Assembly (NCBI RefSeq): GCF_009696265.1
Contig: NZ_VUMH01000001.1
Span: forward strand, 372,001 to 436,000
Length of the DNA: 64,000 nt
Direction of reading: 5' to 3'
Source: Desulfovibrio porci
Lineage (GTDB): Bacteria > Desulfobacterota > Desulfovibrionia > Desulfovibrionales > Desulfovibrionaceae
In this document: piece by piece, positions 52,536 through 63,016 of the stretch
Layout of the letters: each line of letters opens with the position of its first letter
Position numbering within the stretch: position 1 is the stretch's first letter
Position numbers and translations under genes: made by a program
The notes under the pieces: generated by a model
The model's database searches: none
Told to the model about the DNA's origin: nothing
What the model saw: the letters and a program-made list of their open reading frames with translations, nothing else

Positions 52536-52775
52536 TTACGACAGATGCGCCTTGATCAGCGCGCGCACGGTTTCCGTGGGTTCGGCGCCGCGCGCGAGCC
52601 ATTCCTTAATTTTATCCGCATTGAGCTTCACTTCCGCCGGATCAGTCATGGGGTTGTAGTAACCCAGCAATTCCAGCGGACGTCCGTCGCGGCGGGTTTC
52701 GTCATTGGCGGCCACCACCCGGTAGAAGGGGTGCTTTTTGCTGCCGAGACGGGTCAATTTCAACTTCACAGCCAT
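52536..52775 (-). CDS. rpsP: Ribosomal protein bS16
   Basis: A 79-residue S16 ([55 protein letters not shown]). AGGGAG lies before the ATG at 52775. It is 90 bp downstream of ffh. Confidence 0.97.
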   Translation of the reverse strand: MAVKLKLTRLGSKKHPFYRVVAANDETRRDGRPLELLGYYNPMTDPAEVKLNADKIKEWLARGAEPTETVRALIKAHLS

Positions 52776-52865
52776 GAGTCCAACTCCCTTTGGTTTTATG
52801 TTAGCTTCGCGCCCGTAAAAGGGCAAGAGGGAAACAGCATTTTCGGAAACGCATACGCGAGGCGT

Positions 52866-54377
52866 TTACTTCTTTTTACGTTTCTGGCGTTCTTTCTTTT
52901 TCCGCTTTTTGGCGGCGGCGGACTTGCCGCCCGAGGGCCGTCCGCCCGGCAATTCCATGCTGTCCATACCGGGCATTCCCGGGAATCCGCCCATGCCGGG
53001 CATGCCCATACCCGGAGGCATCATGCCCGGCGGCATGCCGCGCGGTATTCTGGGCATGGCGGGACGGCCGCCCTTGCCGCCCATCATGCCTTTCATCATC
53101 TGACGCATCTGCTCGAACTGGCGCACCGTCTGATTGACCTGGGCCACGGTCACGCCCGCGCCTTTGGCGATGCGCGCGCGGCGGCTGCCGTTGAGAATGT
53201 CCGGATTGCGCCGCTCCCGCATGGTCATGGAATTGATAATAGCCTCGGTGCGCGCCAGTTCCTTTTCCGGCATGGCGCCGCTGGCCTCGGCCAGCTTTTC
53301 GCGCAGGCCGCCCAGGCCCGGAATCATCTTCAGAATGCTGTCCAGCGAGCCCAGCTTTTTGATGCGCCGCATCTGGGTGCGGAAATCTTCCAGATCAAAG
53401 CTGGCCTTCTGCATCTTGCGGGCCAGCTCTTCGGCTTCCTCGGCGTTGATGGTGGATTGGGCCTTTTCCACCAGGGTGAGCACGTCGCCCATGCCGAGAA
53501 TGCGCCCGGCGATACGGTCGGGATGGAAGACCTCCATCTCCGACAGTTTTTCGCCCACGCCCACGAATTTGACGGGCGCGCCGGTGACCGAACGGATGGA
53601 GAGAGCCGCACCGCCGCGCGCGTCGCCGTCCATTTTTGTCAGCACCACGCCGGTCAGACCCAGGCGCTCGTTGAAGGCTTCGGCCACGGTCACGGCGTCC
53701 TGGCCGGTCATGGCGTCGGCCACGAATAAAATTTCCTGCGGCTGCACCGCCGCTTTAAGGGCCGAAAGCTCCTCCATCAGCGGCTCGTCCACGTGCAGGC
53801 GGCCCGCCGTGTCCAGCAGCAGCACGGTGGCCTGCTCCTCACGGGCTTTGTCCAGCGCCGCCGTGGCGATATCCACAGGCTTCATCTCCGTGGTGGAGGG
53901 GAAGCAGGGCATGTCGAGCTGCCTGGCCAGCACCGTGAGCTGGTCAATGGCCGCCGGACGGTAGACGTCCGCCGGGACCAGGTAGGGGCGCATCTTCTGC
54001 CTGCGCAGCAGATTGGCGATCTTGCCCGCCGAGGTGGTCTTGCCCGAACCCTGAAGGCCCACCAGCATGATCACCGCCGGTTCACGCCCCTGGAGATTCA
54101 AACCGGTGGTTTCGCCGCCCAGCAGGGAAACCAGTTCGTCGTGGACGATTTTGACCACCTGCTGAGCCGGGCTCACGCCTTTGAGCGTTTCCTGCCCCAG
54201 GCACTTTTCGCGCACGCTTTCCACAAAGTCTTTGACGACCTTGAAGTTAACGTCCGCTTCCAGGAGCGCCAGCCGCACTTCGCGCAGACCGGCCTGCACG
54301 TTTTCCTCGGTGAGCTGGCCGCGCCCGCCGAAAGAGCGGAATACGCCGGAAAGTCTGTCGGAAAGGCTCTCGAACAT
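52866..54377 (-). CDS. ffh: Signal recognition particle protein Ffh
   Basis: A 503-residue SRP54 GTPase. The N domain comes first, then the G domain with GLQGSGKTTSAGKIA, DTAGRLHVDE and TKMDGDARGGAALS. The M domain (from ~300) has IPGLGGLREKLAE and MRERRNPDILNGSRRARIAK with the RNA-binding GSGRR-like loop read as NGSRRARIA. The tail is an unusually long Met/Gly/Pro run (from PAMPRIPRGMPPGMM) followed by a poly-basic end. It targets membrane proteins co-translationally. The ATG at 54377 is the conserved MFESLSDRL start. Confidence 0.97.
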   Translation of the reverse strand: MFESLSDRLSGVFRSFGGRGQLTEENVQAGLREVRLALLEADVNFKVVKDFVESVREKCLGQETLKGVSPAQQVVKIVHDELVSLLGGETTGLNLQGREPAVIMLVGLQGSGKTTSAGKIANLLRRQKMRPYLVPADVYRPAAIDQLTVLARQLDMPCFPSTTEMKPVDIATAALDKAREEQATVLLLDTAGRLHVDEPLMEELSALKAAVQPQEILFVADAMTGQDAVTVAEAFNERLGLTGVVLTKMDGDARGGAALSIRSVTGAPVKFVGVGEKLSEMEVFHPDRIAGRILGMGDVLTLVEKAQSTINAEEAEELARKMQKASFDLEDFRTQMRRIKKLGSLDSILKMIPGLGGLREKLAEASGAMPEKELARTEAIINSMTMRERRNPDILNGSRRARIAKGAGVTVAQVNQTVRQFEQMRQMMKGMMGGKGGRPAMPRIPRGMPPGMMPPGMGMPGMGGFPGMPGMDSMELPGGRPSGGKSAAAKKRKKKERQKRKKK

Positions 54378-54580
54378 GAAGACCCCGCATCCGCCGCCCT
54401 GCCCCTGCACGGAGCGGCGGCCACAAAGCGTCTGTTATCGCGCCGCAACAGGCGGGCGAAGTGGAGATTCATAGGCTGTTTGCGCCGTGTCGTCAAGTCG
54501 CCGGGCGCGACATTGACAGGCGGAAACCCCGCGTCTAGTTTTGGAAAAATTGCCTTTACGACAGCCGCGCGGGAGGTGCC

Positions 54581-54925
54581 ATGAATAAAGTGAAAATCAC
54601 CGTCCTGAAGACTACTTTTGACGCGGAACTGGCTGCCCTGTACGGCGCGGAAGGCCTTGACGCCTGCCCCATGCTGAAGGAAGGCCAGGTTTTTTACGCC
54701 GACTACGCCAAGCCGGAAGGCTTCTGCGACGAGGCCTGGAAAGCCGTCTACCAATATGCCTTCGCCCTGGCGCACGGCGCGGGCAAGGGCGTGTTTTATT
54801 ACGGCGACTGGATCAGAACCCCCGGCGTGGCCATTTGCAGCTGCAACGACGGCCTGCGTCCTGTGATCTTCAAACTGGAAGCTACGGATGAGGTTGCCTG
54901 CATTGATTACACGCCGGTGCGCTGA
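54581..54925 (+). CDS. TIGR04076-family small protein
   Basis: A 114-residue protein of the TIGR04076 type (VKITVLKTTFDAELAALYG, the CP motif ACPMLKEGQVF, YGDWIRTPGVAICSCNDGLR). Several Cys are conserved and could bind metal or a cofactor; the function is not known. GGAGG precedes the ATG. A hairpin (54991-55024) is its likely terminator. Confidence 0.85.
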   Translation: MNKVKITVLKTTFDAELAALYGAEGLDACPMLKEGQVFYADYAKPEGFCDEAWKAVYQYAFALAHGAGKGVFYYGDWIRTPGVAICSCNDGLRPVIFKLEATDEVACIDYTPVR

Positions 54926-55417
54926 AAGACCAAAAATTTCGCGCGTTCATGAGAAAGAAAGCTGGCGGGCACGATGCCGTCAATTCGAAAAATCCAGGGA
55001 GGCGCGCACGTCCCTCCCCGGATTCTTTGCCCCTTACCGGGCGGGAAACGAGGCGGCATCCTGTTTTTTTGCCCGCCATATTTCCTTCGCCATGTTCCCC
55101 GGCAACCCGGCAAGGCCGCCCAGACTGCCTGACGGCGGGCCGGTCGCCCGCATCATGGCTATGGCGTATCGCCGCCCGCCGTTCCTTTGATATAACGAAG
55201 CCGCATACCGCATATTCTCTGTTGAGGCCTTTGCGGCAGTTGATAACGACCTTTTTTCTTCCAGAGTCAAAAGGCGCTTGAACATATTTGCGCAAGGGCA
55301 AATCGCGAACAGAACGCGCCAGCTTCACAGCGCGGCCCGCATTGACAGCCTCCCCACAAGGGGATAAGATAATTTGCTAAAGTTTATACAATTATTTTAG
55401 CCCATTACGAGGAAGTC
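54926..55417. other. intergenic region before guaB
   Basis: No gene in about 490 bp. A 12-bp stem with one mismatch (54991-55002 with 55013-55024, arm beginning AATCC and continuing GGGAGG) is the likely terminator of the upstream gene. The guaB promoter is at the right end. Confidence 0.65.
55342..55370 (+). promoter_or_regulatory. sigma-70 promoter of guaB operon
   Basis: Consensus -35 TTGACA (55342-55347), 17-bp spacer, -10 TAAGAT (55365-55370). Transcription would begin near 55377, 41 bp before guaB. Confidence 0.75.
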
Positions 55418-56875
55418 ATGTTCACCAATCGCGGCAAGGCGCTGACCTTTGACGACATTCTGCTGATTCCCGGTTATTCCGAAGTAACCCCTGACGCCGT
55501 CGACATCACCACTTGGCTCACGCCCTCCATTCCCCTGCGCATTCCCCTGCTCTCCGCCGCCATGGACACCGTGACGGAATCGGCCATGGCCATTTCCATG
55601 GCCCGGATGGGCGGCATCGGCATTATCCACAAAAACATGCCCGTGGAACGCCAGCGTCTGGAAGTGGAGCGGGTCAAGAAGAGCGAAAGCGGCATGATTC
55701 TGGACCCGGTGACCATTTCTCCGCGTAACTCCGTGCAGGAAGCCCTGGACCTGATGTCCGATTTCCGCGTTTCGGGTCTGCCGGTGGTGGACGGCGAATG
55801 TCTGGTGGGCATTCTGACCAACCGTGACGTGCGCTTCGTGGAAGACGCCCAGGCCGTGCGCGTGGCCGACGTGATGACCAGCGACAAATTGATCACCGTG
55901 CCCATGGGCACCTCCCTGGCCGAGGCCAAGCGGCACCTGCACGAGCACCGCATCGAAAAACTTCTGGTAGTGGACGAAAACAAGCGCCTGCGCGGTCTGA
56001 TCACCATGAAGGACATCGACAAGGTCCAGAAATACCCCAACGCCTGCAAGGACGCCAACGGCCGCCTGCGCGTGGGCGCGGCCATCGGCATCGGCAAGGA
56101 TTCCGAAGCCAGGGCCGAACAGTTGCTGGAGGCCGGGGCGGACGTGCTGGTGCTGGATTCGGCCCACGGCCATTCCGTCAACGTGCTCAACGCCATCCGC
56201 GCCGTCAAGACGAGCTTTCCCAACTGTCAGCTCATCGCGGGCAATGTGGCTACCTATGAAGGCGCGCGCGCCATTCTGGAGGCCGGAGCCGACAGCGTGA
56301 AAGTGGGCATCGGGCCCGGTTCCATCTGCACCACCCGCATCGTGGCCGGCGTGGGCGTGCCCCAGGTCACGGCGGTCATGGACGGCAGCCGCGCCGCGCG
56401 CGAGATGGACCGCTGCTGCGTGGCCGACGGCGGCATTAAATTCTCCGGCGACATCGTCAAGGCCCTGGTGGTGGGCGCGCATTCGGTGATGATCGGCTCC
56501 CTCTTCGCCGGCACCGAGGAAAGCCCGGGCGAAACCATTCTCTACCAGGGCCGCACCTACAAGATTTACCGCGGCATGGGTTCCATCGACGCCATGAAGG
56601 AAGGCAGCTCGGACCGCTACTTCCAGGAACGCAGCAAAAAACTGGTGCCCGAAGGCATTGTGGGCCGCGTGCCCTACCGGGGGCCGGTTATGGAAGCCGT
56701 ATACCAGCTCATGGGGGGCCTGCGCTCGGGCATGGGCTACGTGGGGGCGAAAACCCTGGGCGACCTCTTCGAGAACACCACCTTCTGCGAGATTTCCGCC
56801 GCCGGCCTGCGCGAAAGCCATGTGCACGACGTGGTCATCACCAAAGAAGCGCCCAACTACCGTATTGAGAACTAG
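55418..56875 (+). CDS. guaB: IMP dehydrogenase
   Basis: A 485-residue enzyme oxidising IMP to XMP with NAD. The catalytic Cys304 is in [17 protein letters not shown]. Two CBS domains lie at ~95-205 ([39 protein letters not shown]). The flap region is [28 protein letters not shown] site precedes the ATG. It is first in the guaBA-tatBC-his operon and followed by guaA 22 bp on, so GMP synthesis is co-expressed. Confidence 0.98.
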   Translation: MFTNRGKALTFDDILLIPGYSEVTPDAVDITTWLTPSIPLRIPLLSAAMDTVTESAMAISMARMGGIGIIHKNMPVERQRLEVERVKKSESGMILDPVTISPRNSVQEALDLMSDFRVSGLPVVDGECLVGILTNRDVRFVEDAQAVRVADVMTSDKLITVPMGTSLAEAKRHLHEHRIEKLLVVDENKRLRGLITMKDIDKVQKYPNACKDANGRLRVGAAIGIGKDSEARAEQLLEAGADVLVLDSAHGHSVNVLNAIRAVKTSFPNCQLIAGNVATYEGARAILEAGADSVKVGIGPGSICTTRIVAGVGVPQVTAVMDGSRAAREMDRCCVADGGIKFSGDIVKALVVGAHSVMIGSLFAGTEESPGETILYQGRTYKIYRGMGSIDAMKEGSSDRYFQERSKKLVPEGIVGRVPYRGPVMEAVYQLMGGLRSGMGYVGAKTLGDLFENTTFCEISAAGLRESHVHDVVITKEAPNYRIEN

Positions 56876-56897
56876 CCCGCACGGGAGAGGATGAAAC

Positions 56898-58442
56898 ATG
56901 CCGCACAGCAAAGTCATTATCATCGACTACGGCTCCCAGGTCACTCAGCTCATCGCCCGCCGCGTGCGCGAGGCCGGGGTGTATTCCGAAATCCATTCCT
57001 GCGTGACCACGGCCGCGCAGGTGGCGGACATGCATCCCTCGGCCCTGATTCTCTCCGGCGGCCCGGCCAGCGTGGGCGAGGCCGACGCCCCGGCCCTGGA
57101 CCCCGGTTTTCTGGAGCTGGGCGTGCCGGTGCTGGGCATCTGTTACGGCATGCAGCTTCTGGCCCAGAACATGGGCGGCCGACTGGCCCAGTCCCTGACG
57201 CGGGAATACGGCCCGGCGGAACTGACCCTCAGCGCCCCCTGTCCGCTCTGGGACGGTCTGGACGCGAAAAGCCCCTCCAGAGTCTGGATGAGCCACGGCG
57301 ACAAGGTTCTGGCCCCGCCGCCGGGTTTCGCGGTCACAGGCCGCACGCCCACCCTGGACGTGGCCGCCATGGCCGACGAGCAGCGCCGGATCTACGCTGT
57401 GCAGTTCCATCCCGAAGTGTACCACAGCGTGGACGGCGAACATATTCTGCAAAACTTCCTGTTCAAGGTGGCCGGGATCACGCCGGACTGGACCATGTCC
57501 TCCTTTGTGGAACGCGTGGTCAAGGAAATGGCCGAGCAGGTGGGCGACAAACATGTGGTCTGCGCCCTGTCCGGCGGCATTGATTCCACGGTGGTGGCCG
57601 TGCTGCTGAATCGGGCCATCGGCAAGCGCCTGCACTGTATCTTTGTGGACAACGGCCTGCTGCGCCTCAATGAAGGCGACGAGGTGGTCAATTACCTGCG
57701 CGAGCATTTCGACCTCAATCTCGAGTTTGTGCAGGCGCAGGAGCGCTTCCTCTCCCGCCTCAAAGGCGTGGAAGACCCGGAGAAAAAACGCAAGATCATC
57801 GGGCACACCTTTATTGAAATCTTCGACGAAGAAGCCAAGAAGCTGCCCCAGGTGGATTTTCTGGCCCAGGGCACCCTGTATCCGGACGTTATCGAATCCG
57901 TCTCGCACAAGGGCCCCAGCGCGGTGATCAAAAGCCACCACAATGTGGGCGGCCTGCCCGACACCATGAAGCTCAAGCTTATCGAGCCGCTGCGCGAGCT
58001 TTTCAAGGACGAGGTGCGCAAGGTGGCGGCGGAGTTGGGCATGCCCGACTCCATCGTCTGGCGGCATCCCTTCCCCGGTCCGGGCCTGGCCATCCGTGTG
58101 CTGGGCGAAATCACCGAAGAGCGCCTGAGCATCCTGCGCCTGGCCGACAAGATCGTGCAGGAGGAACTGCGCGAATCCGGCTGGTACCGCAAGGTCTGGC
58201 AGGGCTTCGCCGTGCTGCTGCCGCTCAAGACCGTGGGCGTCATGGGCGACGGCCGCACCTACGAGCATGTCATCGCCCTGCGCGTGGTGGACAGCGTGGA
58301 CGCCATGACCGCCGACTGGGCGCGCCTGCCCCCGGATCTCATCGCGCGTATGTCCGGCCGGATCATCAATGAAGTCAAGGGCGTCAACCGCGTGGTCTAC
58401 GATGTGTCCTCCAAGCCGCCCAGCACTATTGAATGGGAATAA
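56898..58442 (+). CDS. guaA: GMP synthase (glutamine-hydrolysing)
   Basis: A 514-residue enzyme. The N-terminal class I glutaminase has Cys82 in [12 protein letters not shown] and the H/E pair in [12 protein letters not shown]. The ATP-pyrophosphatase has [15 protein letters not shown], and the C-terminal dimerisation domain has [16 protein letters not shown] and [12 protein letters not shown]. It converts XMP to GMP. Length normal. Confidence 0.98.
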   Translation: MPHSKVIIIDYGSQVTQLIARRVREAGVYSEIHSCVTTAAQVADMHPSALILSGGPASVGEADAPALDPGFLELGVPVLGICYGMQLLAQNMGGRLAQSLTREYGPAELTLSAPCPLWDGLDAKSPSRVWMSHGDKVLAPPPGFAVTGRTPTLDVAAMADEQRRIYAVQFHPEVYHSVDGEHILQNFLFKVAGITPDWTMSSFVERVVKEMAEQVGDKHVVCALSGGIDSTVVAVLLNRAIGKRLHCIFVDNGLLRLNEGDEVVNYLREHFDLNLEFVQAQERFLSRLKGVEDPEKKRKIIGHTFIEIFDEEAKKLPQVDFLAQGTLYPDVIESVSHKGPSAVIKSHHNVGGLPDTMKLKLIEPLRELFKDEVRKVAAELGMPDSIVWRHPFPGPGLAIRVLGEITEERLSILRLADKIVQEELRESGWYRKVWQGFAVLLPLKTVGVMGDGRTYEHVIALRVVDSVDAMTADWARLPPDLIARMSGRIINEVKGVNRVVYDVSSKPPSTIEWE

Positions 58443-58451
58443 GGAGGCTCT

Positions 58452-58976
58452 ATGTTTGGCATAGGCAGTACGGAACTCCTGGTCATCCTGGTGGTGGCGC
58501 TGGTTGTGCTGGGGCCCAAAAGCCTCGCCACGATCTCGCGCTCCCTGGGCAAGGCCATGGGCGAATTCCGGCGCGTTTCCACGGATTTCCAGCGCACTCT
58601 TAATGCCGAGGCCGCGCAGGAAGAGGAAGAGGCGCGCCGCAAGAAAGCTGCGGAAAAAGCCGCCAAAGTCGCGGCTGAAGCCGAGGCCGCTAAGGCCGAC
58701 AGACTTGAACGTTCCGCGTCCGGCGAAACGGCCGCCACAGAGCCCGCTCCGACCCCGGAAACGCCCGTGGCTGACGCCGCGCCCTCCACTGCCGCACCCC
58801 GGCCTGAAGCGGCGGCCGAAGCCGCTGCTTCCCCGGCGTCTTCCGGGCCGTCCGCGTCTTCTCCGGCGGACAGCCCTCTGGCCGCGGCCCTGGCCAAAAC
58901 TAGGGCTGAAGCCGAAGCCGTTGCGCAACAAAACGGGGAAGCCGCCCCGGCCGCAGAGAACGGTGGCAAGGCATGA
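58452..58976 (+). CDS. tatB: Sec-independent translocase TatB
   Basis: A 174-residue protein. The N-terminal membrane helix (GSTELLVILVVALVVLGPKS) with the hinge Gly-Pro is followed by an amphipathic helix (SLGKAMGEFRRVSTDFQRTL) and a long Ala/Glu/Pro-rich disordered tail. TatB with TatC forms the twin-arginine substrate receptor. GGAGG lies before the ATG. The stop overlaps the tatC start as ATGA. Confidence 0.93.
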   Translation: MFGIGSTELLVILVVALVVLGPKSLATISRSLGKAMGEFRRVSTDFQRTLNAEAAQEEEEARRKKAAEKAAKVAAEAEAAKADRLERSASGETAATEPAPTPETPVADAAPSTAAPRPEAAAEAAASPASSGPSASSPADSPLAAALAKTRAEAEAVAQQNGEAAPAAENGGKA

Positions 58977-60274
58977 GCGGGCCGGAAGACAAGCTGCTTT
59001 CCCCGGCTACGCCAGTAGAGGATGCCGCGCCCGCCGACGCCACGTCTGACAAGGCTGGAGCCGATGCCCTGCCCGGCAGCGATCCGGCAGGCATACGCGC
59101 GCCCGAAACGACGGAAATAGCCGAATCCGGGAAGCCCGCCGAGTCTGGTGAGCCGGAAGGGTCCGACGATGCGAATGTCGCGGATAACGCAAACGCCGCC
59201 GACTTCGCCGCTTTTGAAAGTTCCATGTTTTCCGGACCGGAATGGCGGCCCGACGCCGCGCCGGAGGCTTCCGCAAGCGGCGTTCCGCCCGTGGAGCCGG
59301 ACGTGGCTGCCCGCCTGGCCGCCGAACTGGCCCATACGGATGAAAACGGGGCAGGCGCGCCGCCGCTGCCCCCGTCCCCTCCCGCAGGCGCAGCCGCCGA
59401 ACCTCCCGCCCCCAGGCCGGAGGACAGCCCGGTTCCTGCGGAAGGCGCGGAAGACGACGAGAGCGCCGGCAAGCCCATGGGTCTTATGGACCACCTGAGC
59501 GAACTGCGTGTGCGTCTGGTGCGCTGCTGCATTGCCGTGGGCCTGGGTTTTCTGCTCTGCTGGTCCGTGGTGGACCCCATTTTCAACGCTCTGGTGAACC
59601 CGCTGCTCGCAGTTCTGCCTCCCGGTTCGCACGCCCAATACACCACTTTGCCCGAAGGTTTCTTCACCCGCATGTATATCGCCTTCGTGGCGGGCGTCTT
59701 TGTGGCCAGCCCGGTCGTCTTCTACCAGGTCTGGTCCTTTATCGCGCCCGGCCTCTACGATGAGGAAAAACGCTACATCATTCCGGTGGCCATATTGTCG
59801 GCCATATTTTTCGTGACCGGCGGCGCATTCTGTTATTTTGTGGTTTTTCCCTACGCTTTCAGCTTCTTCGTGAGCTTCTCCACAAGCGAAATCGTGGTCA
59901 TGCCCAAGATCAGCGACTACCTGAATTTTGTGCTCAAGCTGATCCTGGCCTTCGGCCTGATTTTCGAAATGCCGCTCTTCGCCCTTTTCCTGGCGCGCAT
60001 GGGGCTGATCACCGCCACCCTGATGCGCAAGACGCGGCGCTACGCCATTCTGGGCATCTTCATCGTCGCGGCCATTCTGACGCCGCCGGACGTGGTGTCG
60101 CAGCTGCTGATGGCCTGCCCCATGCTCCTGCTCTATGAGATCAGCATTCTGGTGGCGGCCGCTTTCGGCCGCAAAAAGGCGGCGCCCGAATCCGAAACGC
60201 CTGAAAACGCTGAGGGCGACAACACGGAAAAAACCGAAGACGACGCCAAAGACAAACCCGCGGAGGAAGCATGA
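58973..60274 (+). CDS. tatC: Sec-independent translocase TatC with long acidic N-terminus
   Basis: A 433-residue TatC. The typical six-helix core starts near residue 168 ([18 protein letters not shown]), with [40 protein letters not shown] and [19 protein letters not shown]. Residues 1-165 are a low-complexity acidic Ala/Pro/Glu extension not found in ordinary TatC. The ATG at 58973 overlaps tatB, which supports the long start, but an in-frame ATG at 59477 would give a standard-length TatC. The tail is also acidic. It is an inner-membrane twin-arginine receptor. Confidence 0.93.
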   Translation: MSGPEDKLLSPATPVEDAAPADATSDKAGADALPGSDPAGIRAPETTEIAESGKPAESGEPEGSDDANVADNANAADFAAFESSMFSGPEWRPDAAPEASASGVPPVEPDVAARLAAELAHTDENGAGAPPLPPSPPAGAAAEPPAPRPEDSPVPAEGAEDDESAGKPMGLMDHLSELRVRLVRCCIAVGLGFLLCWSVVDPIFNALVNPLLAVLPPGSHAQYTTLPEGFFTRMYIAFVAGVFVASPVVFYQVWSFIAPGLYDEEKRYIIPVAILSAIFFVTGGAFCYFVVFPYAFSFFVSFSTSEIVVMPKISDYLNFVLKLILAFGLIFEMPLFALFLARMGLITATLMRKTRRYAILGIFIVAAILTPPDVVSQLLMACPMLLLYEISILVAAAFGRKKAAPESETPENAEGDNTEKTEDDAKDKPAEEA

Positions 60275-60870
60275 ACGCGAACGCCCCGCGTGAAGCAGCG
60301 CAGGAACGACACAGCGCTGAAACCCGCATCAGCCTGCGCCTGAACCTGGACGGCGAAGGCGATACCCGGATCCGGACCGGCTTCGGCCTGCTGGACCACA
60401 TGCTGACCCTGACCATGTTCTGGGCGGGTATGGATCTGCAACTCTCCTGTGAGGGGGATCTGGAGGTGGACGCCCACCACAGCGTGGAGGACGTGGGCCT
60501 GACTCTGGGCAGCGCCCTGCTGGAAGCTCTGGGCGACAGAACGGGCATTGCCCGCGTGGGCTATGGCCGCGTGCCCATGGACGAAGCCCTCAGTGAAGTA
60601 ACCGTGGATCTTTCGGGCCGTCCCTGGCTGGAATGGCGCGGCGACGAATTGCTGCCGCCGGTCATGGCCGGAGAGGAAAAAGACCTCTGGCGCGAATTTT
60701 ACAAAGCCCTGGCCAGCAGCGCCCGCTGCAATCTGCACATTGCCTTTCTGTACGGCAAAAACGGCCACCACCTGCTGGAATCGGCAGCCAAGGGGCTGGG
60801 TCTGGCCTTGCGCCAGGCCGTGCGGATTCAGGGCACAACCATCAGAAGCACCAAGGGATGCCTTGATTAA
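60271..60870 (+). CDS. hisB: Imidazoleglycerol-phosphate dehydratase
   Basis: A 199-residue monofunctional HisB. Metal-binding motifs are [31 protein letters not shown], and later [20 protein letters not shown]. It dehydrates imidazole-glycerol phosphate in histidine synthesis. The ATGA overlap with tatC shows tight coupling. Confidence 0.97.
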   Translation: MNANAPREAAQERHSAETRISLRLNLDGEGDTRIRTGFGLLDHMLTLTMFWAGMDLQLSCEGDLEVDAHHSVEDVGLTLGSALLEALGDRTGIARVGYGRVPMDEALSEVTVDLSGRPWLEWRGDELLPPVMAGEEKDLWREFYKALASSARCNLHIAFLYGKNGHHLLESAAKGLGLALRQAVRIQGTTIRSTKGCLD

Positions 60871-61527
60871 ATGCGTACTCGCCTGCATATACTCTTATTG
60901 ATCGTCCTTTGTCTGGCTCTGGCCGTTTCCTGCGCCCGCCGCCCCCGCAGCACAGCCGAGGTGCCCCGGCCCATTTCCTCCAGCTTCAAGATTTCCGTGG
61001 CTCCCTTCACGCAGCCCACCAATGCCAGCCAGCTCATTGTGGGCCGTATTCCCGAGGATCAGGGGCGCATTCCCGGCGATATGCTGCCCACTCTGGACAT
61101 GAAACTGCGCGAAGTGCTGCTGACGGACACCAAACGCCAGTATAATTTTATCGTCCGTCAGAATCTGCCGCCGGACCTGACGGAGTTTCACAGTTCCGAG
61201 CAGCCGCAGGCCCTGCCCCTCTGGGAGGCCTACGGCAAGAAACAGGGCGCCCAGCTTCTGCTGATCCCCCAGGTGCTGGACTGGCATCAGCGCGAGGGTT
61301 CCAAGGCGGGCGTCACCCAGTCGGCCCATGTGCGCGTGGAATTCTTTCTGCTCAAGGTGGACGACGGCACGCTGATGAACCGTTCCATCTTTGAGGAAAA
61401 ACAGGTGGGTCTGACGGAAAACCTGCTCACAGTGGGTTCGTTCTTCAAGCGCAGGGGCACCTGGGTCACAGCCGAGGACCTCACCGTGGACGGCATGCGC
61501 AAGGCGGTCAAGGATCTGGGCTTATGA
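60871..61527 (+). CDS. Predicted outer-envelope lipoprotein
   Basis: A 218-residue protein with a lipobox (LALAVSC, acylated Cys21) behind a hydrophobic signal. The mature part ([40 protein letters not shown]) resembles GNA1162/CsgG-like small lipoproteins involved in envelope assembly, which is tentative. Its ATG directly follows the hisB stop, and it overlaps hisA by 4 bp. Why it is wedged between two histidine genes is unclear; the position is probably shared by relatives. Confidence 0.75.
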   Translation: MRTRLHILLLIVLCLALAVSCARRPRSTAEVPRPISSSFKISVAPFTQPTNASQLIVGRIPEDQGRIPGDMLPTLDMKLREVLLTDTKRQYNFIVRQNLPPDLTEFHSSEQPQALPLWEAYGKKQGAQLLLIPQVLDWHQREGSKAGVTQSAHVRVEFFLLKVDDGTLMNRSIFEEKQVGLTENLLTVGSFFKRRGTWVTAEDLTVDGMRKAVKDLGL

Positions 61528-62273
61528 TCATCTTCCCGGCAGTCGACATTCAGAACGGCAAGGCCGTGCGCCTCAAGCAGGGCCGCGCCCAGGAATCCAC
61601 GGTTTTCGCCGAGGACCCGGCCGAAGCGGCCCGCAGTTGGCAGGCGCGGGGCGCGCGCTGGCTGCATGTGGTGGATCTGGACGGCGCATTTGACGGCGCG
61701 GCCCAGAGCCGGGCCATTGTGCGGCGCATCTGCCGGGAGATCAGCATTCCCGTACAGCTGGGCGGCGGCATCCGCGACGAAGCCACAGCCCGCGCCTATC
61801 TGGAGGCCGGGGTGAGCCGCCTGATCATCGGCACCCTGGCCCTGGAGCAGCCGGAACTGTTCGCCCGCCTCTGCCGCGCTTTCCCCGGCCAAATCGGCGT
61901 CTCTCTGGACGCCGAGGCCGGGCGTCTCAAAAGCCGGGGCTGGGTGGCGGACACCGGCCTGAGCGTGGACGACGTGCTGCCCCGGCTTCAGGACGACGGC
62001 GCGGCCTTCATCATTTATACGGACATTGAACGCGACGGCATGCAGAGCGGCGTCAACCTGGCCGCCCTGGGGCATCTGGCCCACAGCGCCCGCGTGCCGG
62101 TCATCGCCGCCGGCGGCGTGGCCACGCTGGAGGACGTGCAGAAACTCTATCCGCTCAGCCGCTCCGGCAATCTGGCCGGGGCCATCAGCGGGCGCGCCCT
62201 GTACGAGGGCACCTTGAATCTGGAAGAAGCCAACGCCTGGATCGACGCGCAGGAGAAGACGGAAAAAGCCTGA
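61524..62273 (+). CDS. hisA: ProFAR isomerase
   Basis: A 249-residue (beta/alpha)8 enzyme. The first catalytic Asp is in [16 protein letters not shown] (Asp8), the second in [17 protein letters not shown]. The phosphate-binding loops are [12 protein letters not shown] and [12 protein letters not shown]. It catalyses the Amadori isomerisation in histidine synthesis. It is the last gene of the operon and followed by a terminator. Confidence 0.97.
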   Translation: MIIFPAVDIQNGKAVRLKQGRAQESTVFAEDPAEAARSWQARGARWLHVVDLDGAFDGAAQSRAIVRRICREISIPVQLGGGIRDEATARAYLEAGVSRLIIGTLALEQPELFARLCRAFPGQIGVSLDAEAGRLKSRGWVADTGLSVDDVLPRLQDDGAAFIIYTDIERDGMQSGVNLAALGHLAHSARVPVIAAGGVATLEDVQKLYPLSRSGNLAGAISGRALYEGTLNLEEANAWIDAQEKTEKA

Positions 62274-62314
62274 CAGCCGCCCGCATCTCGTGTCCACTCC
62301 GCAGAGAGTTTCCC

Positions 62315-62339
62315 GCCCCGCCGCGCATTGTGGCGGGGC
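62315..62339 (+). terminator. terminator after hisA
   Basis: Stem GCCCCGCC/GGCGGGGC (62315-62322 with 62332-62339), 9-base loop, followed by TTCTTTTCC. Confidence 0.85.
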
Positions 62340-62377
62340 TTCTTTTCCGCATGCACAAACAGCGCGGGACAGCCGTC

Positions 62378-62406
62378 TTGCCAACAAGCTGCCCCGCGCT
62401 TATACT
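62378..62406 (+). promoter_or_regulatory. sigma-70 promoter of SMR gene pair
   Basis: TTGCCA (62378-62383), exactly 17 bp, TATACT (62401-62406). The start of transcription is predicted at about 62413, which is the A of the ATG of the small ORF below. Confidence 0.7.
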
Positions 62407-62412
62407 TTGGAC

Positions 62413-62490
62413 ATGTACACCGCCCGTCTTCCCATCCGCCGCCTGTACTGCGGCTTTCCCGAAGAGCGTTACTGGCGCTCCCTGCTCTAA
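62413..62490 (+). CDS. 25-residue possible leader peptide
   Basis: The ORF begins MYTARLPIRRLYCGFPEERY and ends WRSLL. It is rich in Arg, Tyr and Leu. No Shine-Dalgarno precedes it, but the promoter spacing would place the ATG at the transcript's 5' end, so leaderless translation is possible. It lies 83 bp before the SMR genes. Polyamine-responsive upstream peptides are known for mdtJI in enterics; I propose a similar role here only as an inference. Confidence 0.4.
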   Translation: MYTARLPIRRLYCGFPEERYWRSLL

Positions 62491-62572
62491 GCCTCTCCCC
62501 GCCGTCCATTGTCCGGAGAAGCCGCCGCATCACGGCGGCCGTATCACATTCTTTTTTTTGCGGGGAGTATCC

Positions 62573-63016
62573 ATGCTGACCACAAAACCGTTTCACTGGT
62601 ATTGTCTGTTGGGAGCCATCATTCTGGAAGTGGGCGGCACCACGGTCATGAAGCTGGCCCAGGGCTGGACCTTCGCCCATGCCGCCCTGCTGGGCCTGAT
62701 GCTGATGTGGCTGGCCATCGGCCTTTCCTATTATCTTCTGGCCCTGTCCACCACCGGCCTGCCCGTGGGCGTGGCCTTCGCCTTCTGGGAAGGGCTGGGC
62801 CTGACTCTGATCACCCTGTCCAGCGTGCTGATCCTGGACGAAAGCCTGACCCTCAAACGTGTTTTGGGCCTGATCTGCGTGCTGGCCGGAGCACTGCTGG
62901 TGCACCACGGCACGGGCCACGGCGAAAGCCCGAAGCCGCGCCCGCGCGACGCCGGGCAAAGCCACATTTCGCCCCAGGACGCGGCTGACGGCGCGCGCGC
63001 CGCGAGGAGGCCGTGA
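62573..63016 (+). CDS. mdtJ: SMR-family efflux subunit, MdtJ-like
   Basis: A 147-residue four-helix small multidrug resistance protein (YCLLGAIILEVGGTTVMKLA with the conserved Glu of helix 1, LPVGVAFAFWEGLGLTLITL, LGLICVLAGALLVHH) plus a longer than normal hydrophilic tail. A GGGGAG site precedes the ATG at 62573. It overlaps its partner by one base (TGATG). Paired SMR proteins act as heterodimers exporting polyamines or cationic drugs. Confidence 0.85.
   Translation: MLTTKPFHWYCLLGAIILEVGGTTVMKLAQGWTFAHAALLGLMLMWLAIGLSYYLLALSTTGLPVGVAFAFWEGLGLTLITLSSVLILDESLTLKRVLGLICVLAGALLVHHGTGHGESPKPRPRDAGQSHISPQDAADGARAARRP

Noticed and set aside
62280..62572. Guanidine riboswitch before the SMR genes
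   Set aside because: The two ACGR-loop hairpins of the mini-ykkC type or other guanidine motifs are not convincingly present; only one ACGG near a stem was seen.
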